Of a stretch of 64,000 nucleotides of DNA, positions 24,777-33,709 are shown piece by piece. The stretch comes from an uncultured Flavobacteriales bacterium (GTDB lineage Bacteria > Bacteroidota > Bacteroidia > Flavobacteriales_D > Parvicellaceae). The notes under the pieces are model-generated. The model searched no databases. It was not told the origin of the DNA and was given only the letters and a program-made list of their open reading frames with translations. Made by a program: the position numbers and the translations under genes. Where the stretch lies: assembly GCA_943788755.1 (NCBI GenBank), contig CALSRM010000003.1, positions 1,240,001-1,304,000 of the forward strand, written 5' to 3'. Position 1 is the first letter of the stretch. Each line of letters opens with the position of its first letter.

Positions 24777-26813
24777 TTATTTTCCTCCTTCCATTTTCTT
24801 TTTTAAGTCAGCTAACACGTCTAAATCTCCAAGCGTAGATTTTTCTTGGTTACTATTGAGGTTTTGAACCGCTTTACGAGAGGCAGTAGATTTAGCTTTG
24901 TTTGCAGCTTCAGCAACTTCTCCCCAGATACCTGTATGAGAAACGATAAGCTTTTTACCTTCTTTGTTGAATTCAATCACTTTAAATTGTGCTTGTTCTT
25001 CAGTAGCTAGGTTAGCACCATCTTCTTTCTTCATGTGTTTTACTGGACAATATCCTTCAACACCATGCGTAAGAGAAACGATTCCCGCTTTATCTTTAAT
25101 CTTAATAACTGTTCCTTCGTGAATAGAATCAATTGAGAATACAGTTTCATATCCATCCCAAGGATTCTCCTCAGTTTGTTTATGTCCTAAACTCAATCTT
25201 CTGTTTTCTTTATCTAATTCAAGAACAACGATGTCTAATTCGTCACCTACAGCACAAAATTCAGATGGATGTTTGATTTTCTTTTCCCAAGATAAATCCG
25301 AGATATGAATTAAACCATCAATTCCTTCTTCTAATTCTACGAATACTCCAAAGTTAGTGAAGTTCTTAACTGCAGCTTTATGCTTAGATTGGATAGGGTA
25401 TTTAGCTTCAATACCTTCCCAAGGATCCGGCATTAATTGCTTCATTCCTAATGACATCTTTCTGAATTCTCTATCTAAAGTTAAAACTTGTGCTTCCACT
25501 TCGTCGCCAACTTTTAAGAAATCATTTGCTGTACGTAAGTGTTGACTCCAGCTCATTTCAGAAACGTGAATCAATCCTTCAATTCCAGCAGCAATTTCAA
25601 CAAATGCACCGTAATCTGCCAAAACAACAACTTTACCTTTGACAGTATCTCCAACTTTCACTTCGTCAGCAAGTGCTTCCCAAGGGTGAGAGTTTAATTG
25701 TTTAAGACCCAATGCAATTCTTTTCTTGTCATCATCGAAGTCAAGAATAACAACATTGATTTTTTCGTCCAATGTAACAACCTCTTCTGGATGATTAACA
25801 CGTCCCCAAGAAAGGTCAGTGATATGGATAAGTCCATCAACACCACCAAGATCGATAAATACACCGTAAGAAGTAATGTTCTTAACTGTACCTTCCAATA
25901 CTTGTCCTTTTTCCAGGCCAGACATAATTTGTTTCTTTTGTTCTTCTAACTCAGCTTCAATAAGTGCTTTGTGAGAAACAACAACGTTTTTAAATTCATT
26001 GTTAATTTTAACAACTTTGAATTCCATGTTTTTACCAACATACTGATCGTAATCTCTAATCGGTTTAACATCAATTTGTGAACCAGGTAAGAATGCTTCA
26101 ATTCCAAATACATCTGCAATTAAACCACCTTTCGTTCTACATTTAACAAATCCAGTAATGATTTCCCCAGTCTCTAACACTTCGTTGACTTTTTGCCAAG
26201 CTCTGTGCATACGAGCTGTTTTGTGAGAAACAACCAATTGACCCGTCTTATCTTCCATTGTTTCAATGTAAAGATCAACAGGGTCACCAATTTTAAGGTC
26301 TGGGTTGTATCTAAATTCATTTTTAGGTACAACACCTTCACTTTTATATCCTATATTAATAACAATTTCTTTTGTAGTAATTGCTATTACAATACCATTT
26401 ACAACTTCTTTTTCAGCAATTTGAGAAAGAGTTCCTTCGTATACATCACTTAACTTGGCTTTTTCTTCAGCTGTGTAAGTTTCAATTCCAGCTTCAAAAC
26501 CGTCCCAATCAAAGTCAAGATCAGCAACTATTTTTGCAGCTTTAGCAGGAGCTTTCTTTTTTACTTCAGTTTGTGTTTCCGCTTTTGGAGCTTCTTCAAC
26601 AACTGTTTCAACTTCAACTTTTTTCGCTTTAACTGTTTCCTTTTTAGGAGCAGCTTTTTTCGCTGGAGCTTTTTTCACTGGAGTAGCTTTTACAGCTTCT
26701 TCCTTCTTAGCTTTGGGAGTTGATTTTTTTGCTGGAGCCTTTTTAGTCTCAGCTTTTACAGTTTTTTTAGCAGCAGGTTTTTTTGCTGCTTTTTCTTTTT
26801 TATCTTCAGCCAT
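24777..26813 (-). CDS. rpsA: 30S ribosomal protein S1 with an H1-like Lys/Ala tail
   Basis: 678 residues from MAEDKKEKAAKK; the in-frame ATG eight codons upstream lacks support. Six S1/OB domains follow, recognised by NGIVIAITTKEIVINIGYKSEG, GEIITGFVKCRTKGGLIADVFG, GQVLEGTVKNITSYGVFIDLGG, GDTVKGKVVVLADYGAFVEIAA, a fifth KNFTNFGVFVELEEGIDGLIH, and a degenerate sixth. S1 recruits mRNA to the 30S subunit. Unusual is the first stretch of about 105 residues: Lys-, Ala- and Pro-rich repeats (KKAPAKK, KKTVKAETKK) like histone H1 tails, absent from most S1 proteins. A promoter and a palindromic leader lie upstream. Confidence 0.95.
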   Translation of the reverse strand: MAEDKKEKAAKKPAAKKTVKAETKKAPAKKSTPKAKKEEAVKATPVKKAPAKKAAPKKETVKAKKVEVETVVEEAPKAETQTEVKKKAPAKAAKIVADLDFDWDGFEAGIETYTAEEKAKLSDVYEGTLSQIAEKEVVNGIVIAITTKEIVINIGYKSEGVVPKNEFRYNPDLKIGDPVDLYIETMEDKTGQLVVSHKTARMHRAWQKVNEVLETGEIITGFVKCRTKGGLIADVFGIEAFLPGSQIDVKPIRDYDQYVGKNMEFKVVKINNEFKNVVVSHKALIEAELEEQKKQIMSGLEKGQVLEGTVKNITSYGVFIDLGGVDGLIHITDLSWGRVNHPEEVVTLDEKINVVILDFDDDKKRIALGLKQLNSHPWEALADEVKVGDTVKGKVVVLADYGAFVEIAAGIEGLIHVSEMSWSQHLRTANDFLKVGDEVEAQVLTLDREFRKMSLGMKQLMPDPWEGIEAKYPIQSKHKAAVKNFTNFGVFVELEEGIDGLIHISDLSWEKKIKHPSEFCAVGDELDIVVLELDKENRRLSLGHKQTEENPWDGYETVFSIDSIHEGTVIKIKDKAGIVSLTHGVEGYCPVKHMKKEDGANLATEEQAQFKVIEFNKEGKKLIVSHTGIWGEVAEAANKAKSTASRKAVQNLNSNQEKSTLGDLDVLADLKKKMEGGK

Positions 26814-26866
26814 ATGGCATAAATTATTGTATCTCACTTTTCGGTTTTGTGAGAGTTGTTAAACTT

Positions 26867-26883
26867 AACCTGTCCGACAGGTT
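26867..26883. promoter_or_regulatory. Palindrome in the rpsA leader
   Basis: AACCTGTCCGACAGGTT, eight pairs around one central base, placed about 54 bases before the rpsA ATG and about 15 bases after the predicted -7 box. In the mRNA it would form a tight hairpin. It could be an autoregulatory site for S1, or a DNA operator. Confidence 0.45.
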
Positions 26884-26897
26884 TCCTTTTCGGGGTG

Positions 26898-26927
26898 CAA
26901 ATGTAGTGCTTTTGATTGTAAAAACAA
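26898..26927 (-). promoter_or_regulatory. Bacteroidota-type promoter of rpsA
   Basis: On the minus strand: TTG at 26927-26925, exactly 19 bases of spacer, then TACATTTG at 26905-26898. The same architecture stands before tRNA-Lys and rnpB in this window. Confidence 0.75.
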
Positions 26928-27329
26928 TAAAGGAATTTGATTTATTTTCTTTGAACAAAGGGCTTAATTTTATTGTAAGTTTTAGTTAGAGAAATTTTTG
27001 GCATAAATAAATATCATCTCAGTTTTTTCTGTATGTATCAGCTTTGATTTTTTCGACAGACGAAAAAGTAATATAATACTTAAAAACCCACTGAACAGTA
27101 AATTGGGTTAGCGAATACTTTATACTTATTTACGTATAATAGAGTTCCAAAGATTTTCTAGTTGCATACACTTATATTCGTACTACACATCTGGTCGTTG
27201 AAAAATCCGTATTATAAATTAAAAAAGGTTGCTTAGTGAATGTAACTTTATCAATTCAATATAGGTGGAACGGTTTGTGTAAAAATGACTATTTCGAATA
27301 CTTAAATTTTAAGAGAGTTTTTATATACA
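26928..27329. other. Intergenic stretch between rpsA and the GH3/beta-lactamase gene
   Basis: About 400 bases between divergent genes. No credible coding frame, RNA gene or strong hairpin was seen. It should hold the promoter of the plus-strand gene beginning at 27330, but no TTG-N19-TAnnTTTG match is evident on that strand. Confidence 0.35.
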
Positions 27330-29346
27330 ATGCGCAATTTATTTTTCATACTAATCGCTGGAGCTGTTATCATTTTGTCAAGCTTTCTTTTTGACGAGAG
27401 TATAGGAGATAATGTGATATCAGTAGAAGTTGCACCGAAAATATCTGCCTGCATTTTTAACGCAGAATAATAAATGGGTTGATAGTGTTTTCAATACGCT
27501 TTCCGAAGATGAAAGGATTGCACAACTATTCATGGTAGCTGCTTATTCCAATAGAGATAGCTCCCATCAACAAGAAATAGAGAAGTTAATAACGGATCAA
27601 AAAATAGGAGGATTAATCTTTTTTCAAGGTGGCCCAATCAGACAAGCTAACTTAACGAATGCCTACCAAGCTAAAGCAAAAGTTCCATTATTAGTGTCAA
27701 TTGACGCAGAATGGGGGTTGGCGATGCGCTTGGATAGCACCATGAAGTTCCCTAAGCAAATGACTTTAGGTGCTGTATCCGACAATAATCTGATTTATCA
27801 AATGGGGGAGCAGATAGCTATACAGTGCAAGCGTATGGGTATTCATATAAATCTTGCTCCAGTTGCGGATGTTAATAATAACTCGGAAAACCCAGTAATT
27901 AATTACCGCTCTTTTGGAGAAGACAAATATAAGGTAGCTAATAAAGCAATTGCATATATGAAAGGTATGCAGAATAAGGGTATTATGGCAAATGCAAAGC
28001 ATTTTCCCGGTCATGGAGATACCGACAGTGATTCCCATAAAACACTTCCGATTATTAAACACAACCAAGAAAGACTCGATTCTTTGGAGTTGTATCCTTT
28101 TCAACAACTGATTGATAGTGGATTGGGAAGTATGATGATTGCGCATTTGTATATTCCTAGTTTAGACGATAGGCCAAATAGGGCATCTACATTATCGGAA
28201 AATATAGTTACTGATTTACTTCAAAAAGAAATGGGTTTTGATGGACTTATTTTTACAGATGCTTTAAATATGAGAGGGGTGAGTGCATTTTACGATCCAG
28301 GTAAATTGGATGTAGAAGCTTTGTTAGCAGGAAACGATGTATTGTTATTTTCAGAAGATGTTCCTAAAGCAATAGAAGAGATTAAAACAGCTATCGATCA
28401 AAAATTAATCTCTCAAAAAGAAATAGACAGAAGGTGCCGTAAAATATTATCTGCAAAAGCATGGTGCGGATTGAATAAATACCAGCCAATAGAAACAGCT
28501 TCTCTTTCGGAAGACCTTCATAAAACCGAAGCGCAATTTGTAAATATGAAATTGTATGAAAGTGCATTGACACTTTTAAAAAATGAAGAAGATATAGTTC
28601 CAGTTATGAAGCTTTCAGAAAAGAAAATAGCATCTATTACAATTGGTGCTACTAACAAAAATGAGTTTAATACCTCGATTGATCGATATTGCGATTTTGA
28701 TCCTTTTTCCTATTCTTTAAAACCATCGAATGAAGAAATTACAAAGGCTTTAGATGAGCTAAAGGAATACAATTTGTTGTTGATTACAATTCATGATATG
28801 AATCAACGGCCGTATCAAAATTTTGGGATAACGAAACAACTGAACAGCTTGGTAGATAGCTTAGCATCGAACCATAATGTGATTGTAAATGTTCTCGGGA
28901 ATCCTTATTGCCTGAATAAGTTCGACGGTGCGCATAAGGCAAAAGCTATTTTAGTAAGTTACGAAGAAGAAGCATTAGCCAAGGATATAAGTGGGCAAAT
29001 GATTTTTGGAGGTTTGCCAATAAAAGGGATGTTGCCAGTTTCGATTAAGAACCATAAGAGTGGTGTAGGAATTATTATTGAGAATTCAATTCGACTGAAT
29101 TATACAATGCCGCAAGCCTTAAATATAAGTCCAAAAGACTTAAGTGGCGTTGATTTAATTGTATCTGAAGCCCTAAGGGAAAAGGTTTTTCCGGGTTGTC
29201 AGGTTTTTGCAGCGAAAGACGGAAGGGTGTTTTATTATAAATCTTTTGGTAATCATACTTATGATAAGGAGCTCTACCCGTTAAAACAACAGATATTTAT
29301 GACTTGGCTTCAATTACAAAAATTGCAAGTTCAACGGCGTCCTTAA
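27330..29346 (+). pseudogene. GH3 N-terminal half of a NagZ-like/beta-lactamase fusion gene (frameshifted, part 1)
   Basis: ATG at 27330 opens a signal peptide (MRNLFFILIAGAVIILSSFL) that leaves frame near the A-run 27438-27441. From there the frame with YLPAFLTQNNKWVDSVFNTL runs on to 29346, one base too many separating the two. The GH3 domain carries NAKHFPGHGDTDSDSH and the catalytic Asp in FTDALNMRGVS. It resembles NagZ beta-N-acetylhexosaminidases that cleave muropeptides. A second shift near 29277-29279 (CCC where a fourth C would restore frame) ends it before the beta-lactamase half. Either a pseudogene or two consensus indels in a gene of about 990 residues. Confidence 0.8.
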
Positions 29347-30323
29347 TTAAGCTGCAAAGCGAAGGAGTTGTGGATGTAGACAGTTCGTTAAGTGCTTATT
29401 TACCCGATATGGTAGATACATCTGCTTATAAAAATATTCTTTTGAAGGAGATGTTAACCCATCAAGCAGGATTTACTCCATGGATACCGTTTTATATTAG
29501 AACACTGCACAAGGGAAAGCCTAAATTTGAATTGTACAGCGTCAAGCAAACCGACTATTTCTCGGAGCGTGTAGCTGATAACCTTTTTGCACACAAAAGC
29601 CTACGAGATTCTATATTCAAAAAGATTTTATCTACGAAAGTTTCACCGGTCAAGAAATATAAATACAGCGATATAGGGTATTATTTTATCAATGAAATAA
29701 TCCGAAATAAAACGAATATGACTCAAGACGATTATGTGATGAACGCATTTTATAAACCACTTGGGTTAGGTAATATTGGCTATAATCCTAGACAGAAATG
29801 GAATTTGAACCGAATTCCTCCAACCGAAAATGATAAAGCTTTTAGAGGGCAATTGATTCAAGGAGATGTTCATGATCAAGGTGCGGCCATGTTGGGAGGG
29901 GTTTGTGGACATGCGGGGCTTTTTTCTAATGCAAATGATTTAGGTGTAATGATGCAGTTGTTTATGCAATATGGAGAATATGGAGGCGAGCGTTTTTTTA
30001 AAGAAGATGTGGTAAAATATTTTACTTCGGCTCCTTATTTTGCAACAAATAAAAACCGAAGAGGAATAGGTTTTGACAAAGCGGTAAGAGCTGGAGGAAG
30101 TGGCCCAACTTGCAGTCAATGCACATCGAACGAAAGCTTTGGGCATTCGGGTTTTACGGGAACAATTACTTGGGCAGATCCAAAAACAGGTTTTGTTTAT
30201 GTGTTCTTGTCTAATCGAGTAAATCCAGATGCTGAGAATCGAAAAATCATATCTCTGAGTATCCGTACGCGTATTCAAAAAATATTTACAGATGCCATAG
30301 CGAAAGCTGAAAAGTCTATTTGA
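29280..30323 (+). pseudogene. Beta-lactamase-like C-terminal half of the same gene (frameshifted, part 2)
   Basis: Frame 3 continues the protein from VKTTDIYDLASITK, where SITK is the Ser-x-x-Lys active site of class C beta-lactamase/PBP4-like serine hydrolases. Further motifs: YKYSDIGYYFINE (tyrosine motif), GHAGLFSNANDLG and FGHSGFTG (KTG-like box). There is no start codon or signal in this frame, so it cannot be an independent exported enzyme. Fusion of a GH3 domain to a serine hydrolase is a standard Bacteroidota arrangement for peptidoglycan turnover. Its last 33 bases recur after the SPFH gene (31316-31348). Confidence 0.82.
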
Positions 30324-30402
30324 GGAATATGTCCGTTATTATTGGGTGAGCATCTTGCTACTATTGTATTAATTTTACTATATTACAAAAAAAGAAAAAC
30401 TT

Positions 30403-31305
30403 ATGCTTATTGGAATTGCTATTGTTGTTGTATTTGGAATTATTACGATTTGTTTGTCGATTGTTATTACCAGTCAGAAGGAAGTCGCAGTAATTCAGCG
30501 ATTTGGAAAATTTGTTGGACTAAGGAGATCTGGATTGACCTTTAAAACGCCTTTTATTGATTGGGTTGCATACAAGCAAAGTTTAAGAATAGATGAGATA
30601 AGTGTTGATGTAGAAACTATAACAAAGGATAAGGTGTCGGTTCATATTACAGTTGCTGTGCAGTATTATGTGGAGGATAAAGATCAATCCATTATCAATT
30701 CTGTTTATGAATTATCAGATTTTAAAAGCCAAATTAAATCGTATGTATTTGATTCTCTTAGGGCTGAAGTTCCAAGAAAAAAATTGGATGAAGTTTATGA
30801 AAATAAGGAAGATTTGGAAAAAGCGGTTAAGGGCCAATTGTCAGAAGCGATAGAATCTTACGGGTATATTATACAAAACGCCTTGGTTGTAGATATTGAT
30901 CCGGATGCTAGCGTGAAAGAGGCAATGAATAGGATAAATGCCGCTACAAGAGATAAGCGAGCCGCTGAAGAAGAGGGAGAAGCAGCGAAAATTAGAAAAG
31001 TAAAGGCGGCAGAGGCTGAAGCAGAATCAAAAAGATTACAAGGTAAGGGTATCGCAGATCAAAGAGACGCAATAATAAATGGGTTTAAAGATTCGATTGG
31101 GGCATTTTCAAAAGATACCGGAATTAAACAGGAAGATGTTATGCGTTTTGTTGAAATCACTCAATATTTTGACACGATGAGAGAGATGGCAAAGGACAAT
31201 AACAATGTTATATTTATGCCGCATTCCTCTACAGGTGAAGGTATAATCGAAAAGTTTACAGCCGCAAATGTGGTGTCAGATAAATTGAAAAATAACAATG
31301 TTTAA
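30403..31305 (+). CDS. SPFH/band 7 protein resembling HIR-type slipins
   Basis: 300 residues. One N-terminal membrane helix (MLIGIAIVVVFGIITICLSIVI) is followed by the SPFH domain (QKEVAVIQRFGKFVGLRRSG, SVHITVAVQYYVED). A helical EAEA-rich stretch (KAAEAEAESKRLQGKGIADQR) and a C-terminal EITQYFDTMREM-x-VIFMPH motif follow; the latter is like plant hypersensitive-induced-reaction proteins (VTQYFDTMKEI, VFIPHGPG). Such proteins form membrane-associated oligomeric rings and microdomains. No NfeD partner is present. The gene lies between the intact and the duplicated 3' end of the serine hydrolase gene, suggesting insertion as a unit. Confidence 0.88.
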   Translation: MLIGIAIVVVFGIITICLSIVITSQKEVAVIQRFGKFVGLRRSGLTFKTPFIDWVAYKQSLRIDEISVDVETITKDKVSVHITVAVQYYVEDKDQSIINSVYELSDFKSQIKSYVFDSLRAEVPRKKLDEVYENKEDLEKAVKGQLSEAIESYGYIIQNALVVDIDPDASVKEAMNRINAATRDKRAAEEEGEAAKIRKVKAAEAEAESKRLQGKGIADQRDAIINGFKDSIGAFSKDTGIKQEDVMRFVEITQYFDTMREMAKDNNNVIFMPHSSTGEGIIEKFTAANVVSDKLKNNNV

Positions 31306-31315
31306 TAACTTGGCC

Positions 31316-31348
31316 GATGCAATAGCGAAAGCCGAAAAAGCTATTTAA
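31316..31348 (+). pseudogene. Duplicate of the 3' end of the serine-hydrolase gene
   Basis: Reads DAIAKAEKAI-stop, against DAIAKAEKSI-stop at the true gene end (30291-30323). 28 of 33 bases agree, including the stop position. It lies 10 bases after the SPFH gene and has no other part of the gene. Together with the true end it brackets the SPFH gene as a direct repeat. Confidence 0.7.
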
Positions 31349-31454
31349 AGGGCATTCGGAAGTGTTCATACATTTCAACACCAAACACAAATAAAATAGT
31401 TGTGTTATCATCCACTTTTTTGTGGTTTGTAGTTATTGTTTCTTACATTTAATT

Positions 31455-33581
31455 ATGTCAAAAATCAATTTTAGAATTATATACATACTATTACTGCTAA
31501 TTTCATTCAACAGCAAAGCTCAAGTTAATCTAGATTCTTTATGGGGCGTTTGGAATGACAAAACCCAACCAGATACTAATCGGCTTAAAGCCATTAACGA
31601 TATAGCTTGGGACGGTTATTTGTTTTCTCAGCCAGATAGTGCTTTTTATTTTGCACAAATGGGATATGATTTTGCTGAAGCTAGAAACAATAAAAAATGG
31701 ATGTCAACTTCGTTAAATACTCAGGGAATTTCATTTGCCATAAGGGCCGATTATGAAAAAGCACTGGAATACTATTCAAAAAGCTTAGCGATAAGAAAGA
31801 GCTTAGGTGATAAAAAGGAAGTTGCAGGTTCTTACCATAACATTGGACGCGTTTATGAAAAACAAGGTAATTACCAACGAGCTCTGGAGTATTATTTTAA
31901 GAGCTTGTCTATAGCAGAGCAATTAGGAAAGAAAAGAGGAATGATAAATAATTACAATACCATTGGACTTATTTATCAAGAACAAGGCAATTATGAAAAA
32001 GCACTGGACTATTATTTGAAGAGCTTGAAGATAGCTAAAGAGTTTCGGGATAACAGAGGAATAGGGGATTCTTACCATAACATTGGACTTGTTTATCAAG
32101 ATCAAGGTAATAATGAGAAATCACTAGAGTGTCATTCAAAAAGCTTGGCGGTATTTGAGCAATTAGGAGATAAAAAAGGAATGTCATATTCCTACAATAA
32201 CATTGGAAATATTTATTTGAACCATGGCAATTACGAAAAAGCATTGGAATATTATTCAAAAAGCTTGGCGTTAGGAGAGCAAATAGGTGATAAAAAAGGA
32301 ATGGGGTCTTCTTATTATAACATTGGAATTATTTATAAAAAACAAGGGAATTACAAAAAGACATTGGATTATTTGATAGAAGCAAAAAACATACTGCAAG
32401 AAATAAATACAATTGCTAACTTAGATGAGACTTCAAAATCTCTAAGTGAAGTTTACAAAAAGTTAGGGAAATACAAACAAGCCCTAGAAATGCACGAGCT
32501 GTATATGGAAACTAAAGATTCCATAGCCAAAATGGATGCAGAAGAAGAGTTGTACAAGTTTGAAGTAGACAAAGAATACCAATTAAAAAAACAAGCGGAT
32601 AGCATTAAACATGCAGATGAAATTATCATCCAACAAGCAGAAAACCTCGCCAAAGAAGAACAACTTAAAAGCGAAAAACAACGAAGAACAGGACTGCTTG
32701 TAATAGTAGGATTGGTTTTAGTGTCTTTAGGATTTGTATTTGTACAATTAAGAAAAACCCGAGCGCAAAAAGTAGTAATAGAAGGGCAACACGAAAAGCT
32801 CAACCAATCGCATCGAGAAATTACCGATAGTATCAACTATGCCAAACGCATACAAGATGCCTTAATGACATCGGCAGTGTATATCAAAGATGTACTTCCC
32901 GAGAGTTTTATTTTGTTTAACCCAAAAGATGTAGTTTCGGGAGACTTCTATTGGGTGCATCATTCACCAAAAGGACAAATCTACTTTACGGTAGCCGACT
33001 GCACCGGCCATGGCGTACCGGGAGCCTTTATGAGTATGATAGGAACTTCACTTCTTAACGAATTTATTATTGAAAACAATATAGAAGATACTGCCGAGGT
33101 ACTCACAAAGATGCGCGCGCAGATTATTAAATCATTAGATCAAAAAGGCTTGCAAGGCGAGAATAAAGACGGAATGGATATGGCACTTTGCAAGTACGAT
33201 CCAAAAAAGGGAACAGTTCAATATTCGGGAGCATATAATCCACTAATCCACATCAGTAAAAACGAGATAAACCAGCTAAAAGGCGATAGTCAACCGGTTG
33301 GATTGCATACAGGCAACAAACTTCCTTTTACCAGCAAAGAAATACAAGTAGCCAAAGGCGATATGTTGTATATCTATTCGGATGGTTTCCCAGACCAATT
33401 TGGAGGAGAAACGGGTAAGAAATACCTGTCTGGAAAGTTTAAGAAGTTTTTACTATCGATAAGCGATAAGCCAATAGATGAGCAGGATACGCTTATTAAA
33501 GCAGAGTTTACCAACTGGATAGGAGACCACGAACAAATAGACGATGTGTGTGTAATGGGCGTAAGAATTACCCAGCTTTAA
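31455..33581 (+). CDS. TPR sensor protein with SpoIIE/PPM serine phosphatase domain
   Basis: 708 residues from MSKINFRIIYILLLLISFNSKAQ (Sec signal). Six or seven TPR units of 40 residues follow (for example GNYEKALEYYSKSLAIGEQLG), nearly identical also at DNA level (120-base period). Then a helical linker, a membrane helix (LLVIVGLVLVSLGFVFVQL near 420) and a coiled segment lead to a cytoplasmic SpoIIE domain. Its metal ligands are in VVSGDFYW, DCTGHGVPGAFMSM, DGMDMALC and YSDGFPDQFGG. Periplasmic TPRs probably sense a ligand and control dephosphorylation of a Ser/Thr-phosphoprotein such as an anti-sigma antagonist or SiaC (11632-12027). Confidence 0.9.
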   Translation: MSKINFRIIYILLLLISFNSKAQVNLDSLWGVWNDKTQPDTNRLKAINDIAWDGYLFSQPDSAFYFAQMGYDFAEARNNKKWMSTSLNTQGISFAIRADYEKALEYYSKSLAIRKSLGDKKEVAGSYHNIGRVYEKQGNYQRALEYYFKSLSIAEQLGKKRGMINNYNTIGLIYQEQGNYEKALDYYLKSLKIAKEFRDNRGIGDSYHNIGLVYQDQGNNEKSLECHSKSLAVFEQLGDKKGMSYSYNNIGNIYLNHGNYEKALEYYSKSLALGEQIGDKKGMGSSYYNIGIIYKKQGNYKKTLDYLIEAKNILQEINTIANLDETSKSLSEVYKKLGKYKQALEMHELYMETKDSIAKMDAEEELYKFEVDKEYQLKKQADSIKHADEIIIQQAENLAKEEQLKSEKQRRTGLLVIVGLVLVSLGFVFVQLRKTRAQKVVIEGQHEKLNQSHREITDSINYAKRIQDALMTSAVYIKDVLPESFILFNPKDVVSGDFYWVHHSPKGQIYFTVADCTGHGVPGAFMSMIGTSLLNEFIIENNIEDTAEVLTKMRAQIIKSLDQKGLQGENKDGMDMALCKYDPKKGTVQYSGAYNPLIHISKNEINQLKGDSQPVGLHTGNKLPFTSKEIQVAKGDMLYIYSDGFPDQFGGETGKKYLSGKFKKFLLSISDKPIDEQDTLIKAEFTNWIGDHEQIDDVCVMGVRITQL

Positions 33582-33709
33582 TGGATGTAAATAATAATGA
33601 CTTATGTTTTTTATGAAAACTGTTAAACCCAGAATTCAGAATTGATTTTGGGTAATTATAGCTAAATGTTTCTTTTAAGCCGAATGTATTCGTTACCTTA
33701 CCAAGGATT

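Noticed and set aside
29270-29310. Programmed ribosomal frameshift joining GH3 and beta-lactamase domains
   Set aside because: No slippery heptamer with downstream structure is seen, the same gene has a second frame break near its signal peptide, and homologues of this type are normally a single frame.
32453-32836. 127-codon frame opposite the TPR-SpoIIE gene
   Set aside because: Antisense shadow with Ser/Cys-biased composition typical of such shadows; the sense strand has strong domain motifs.
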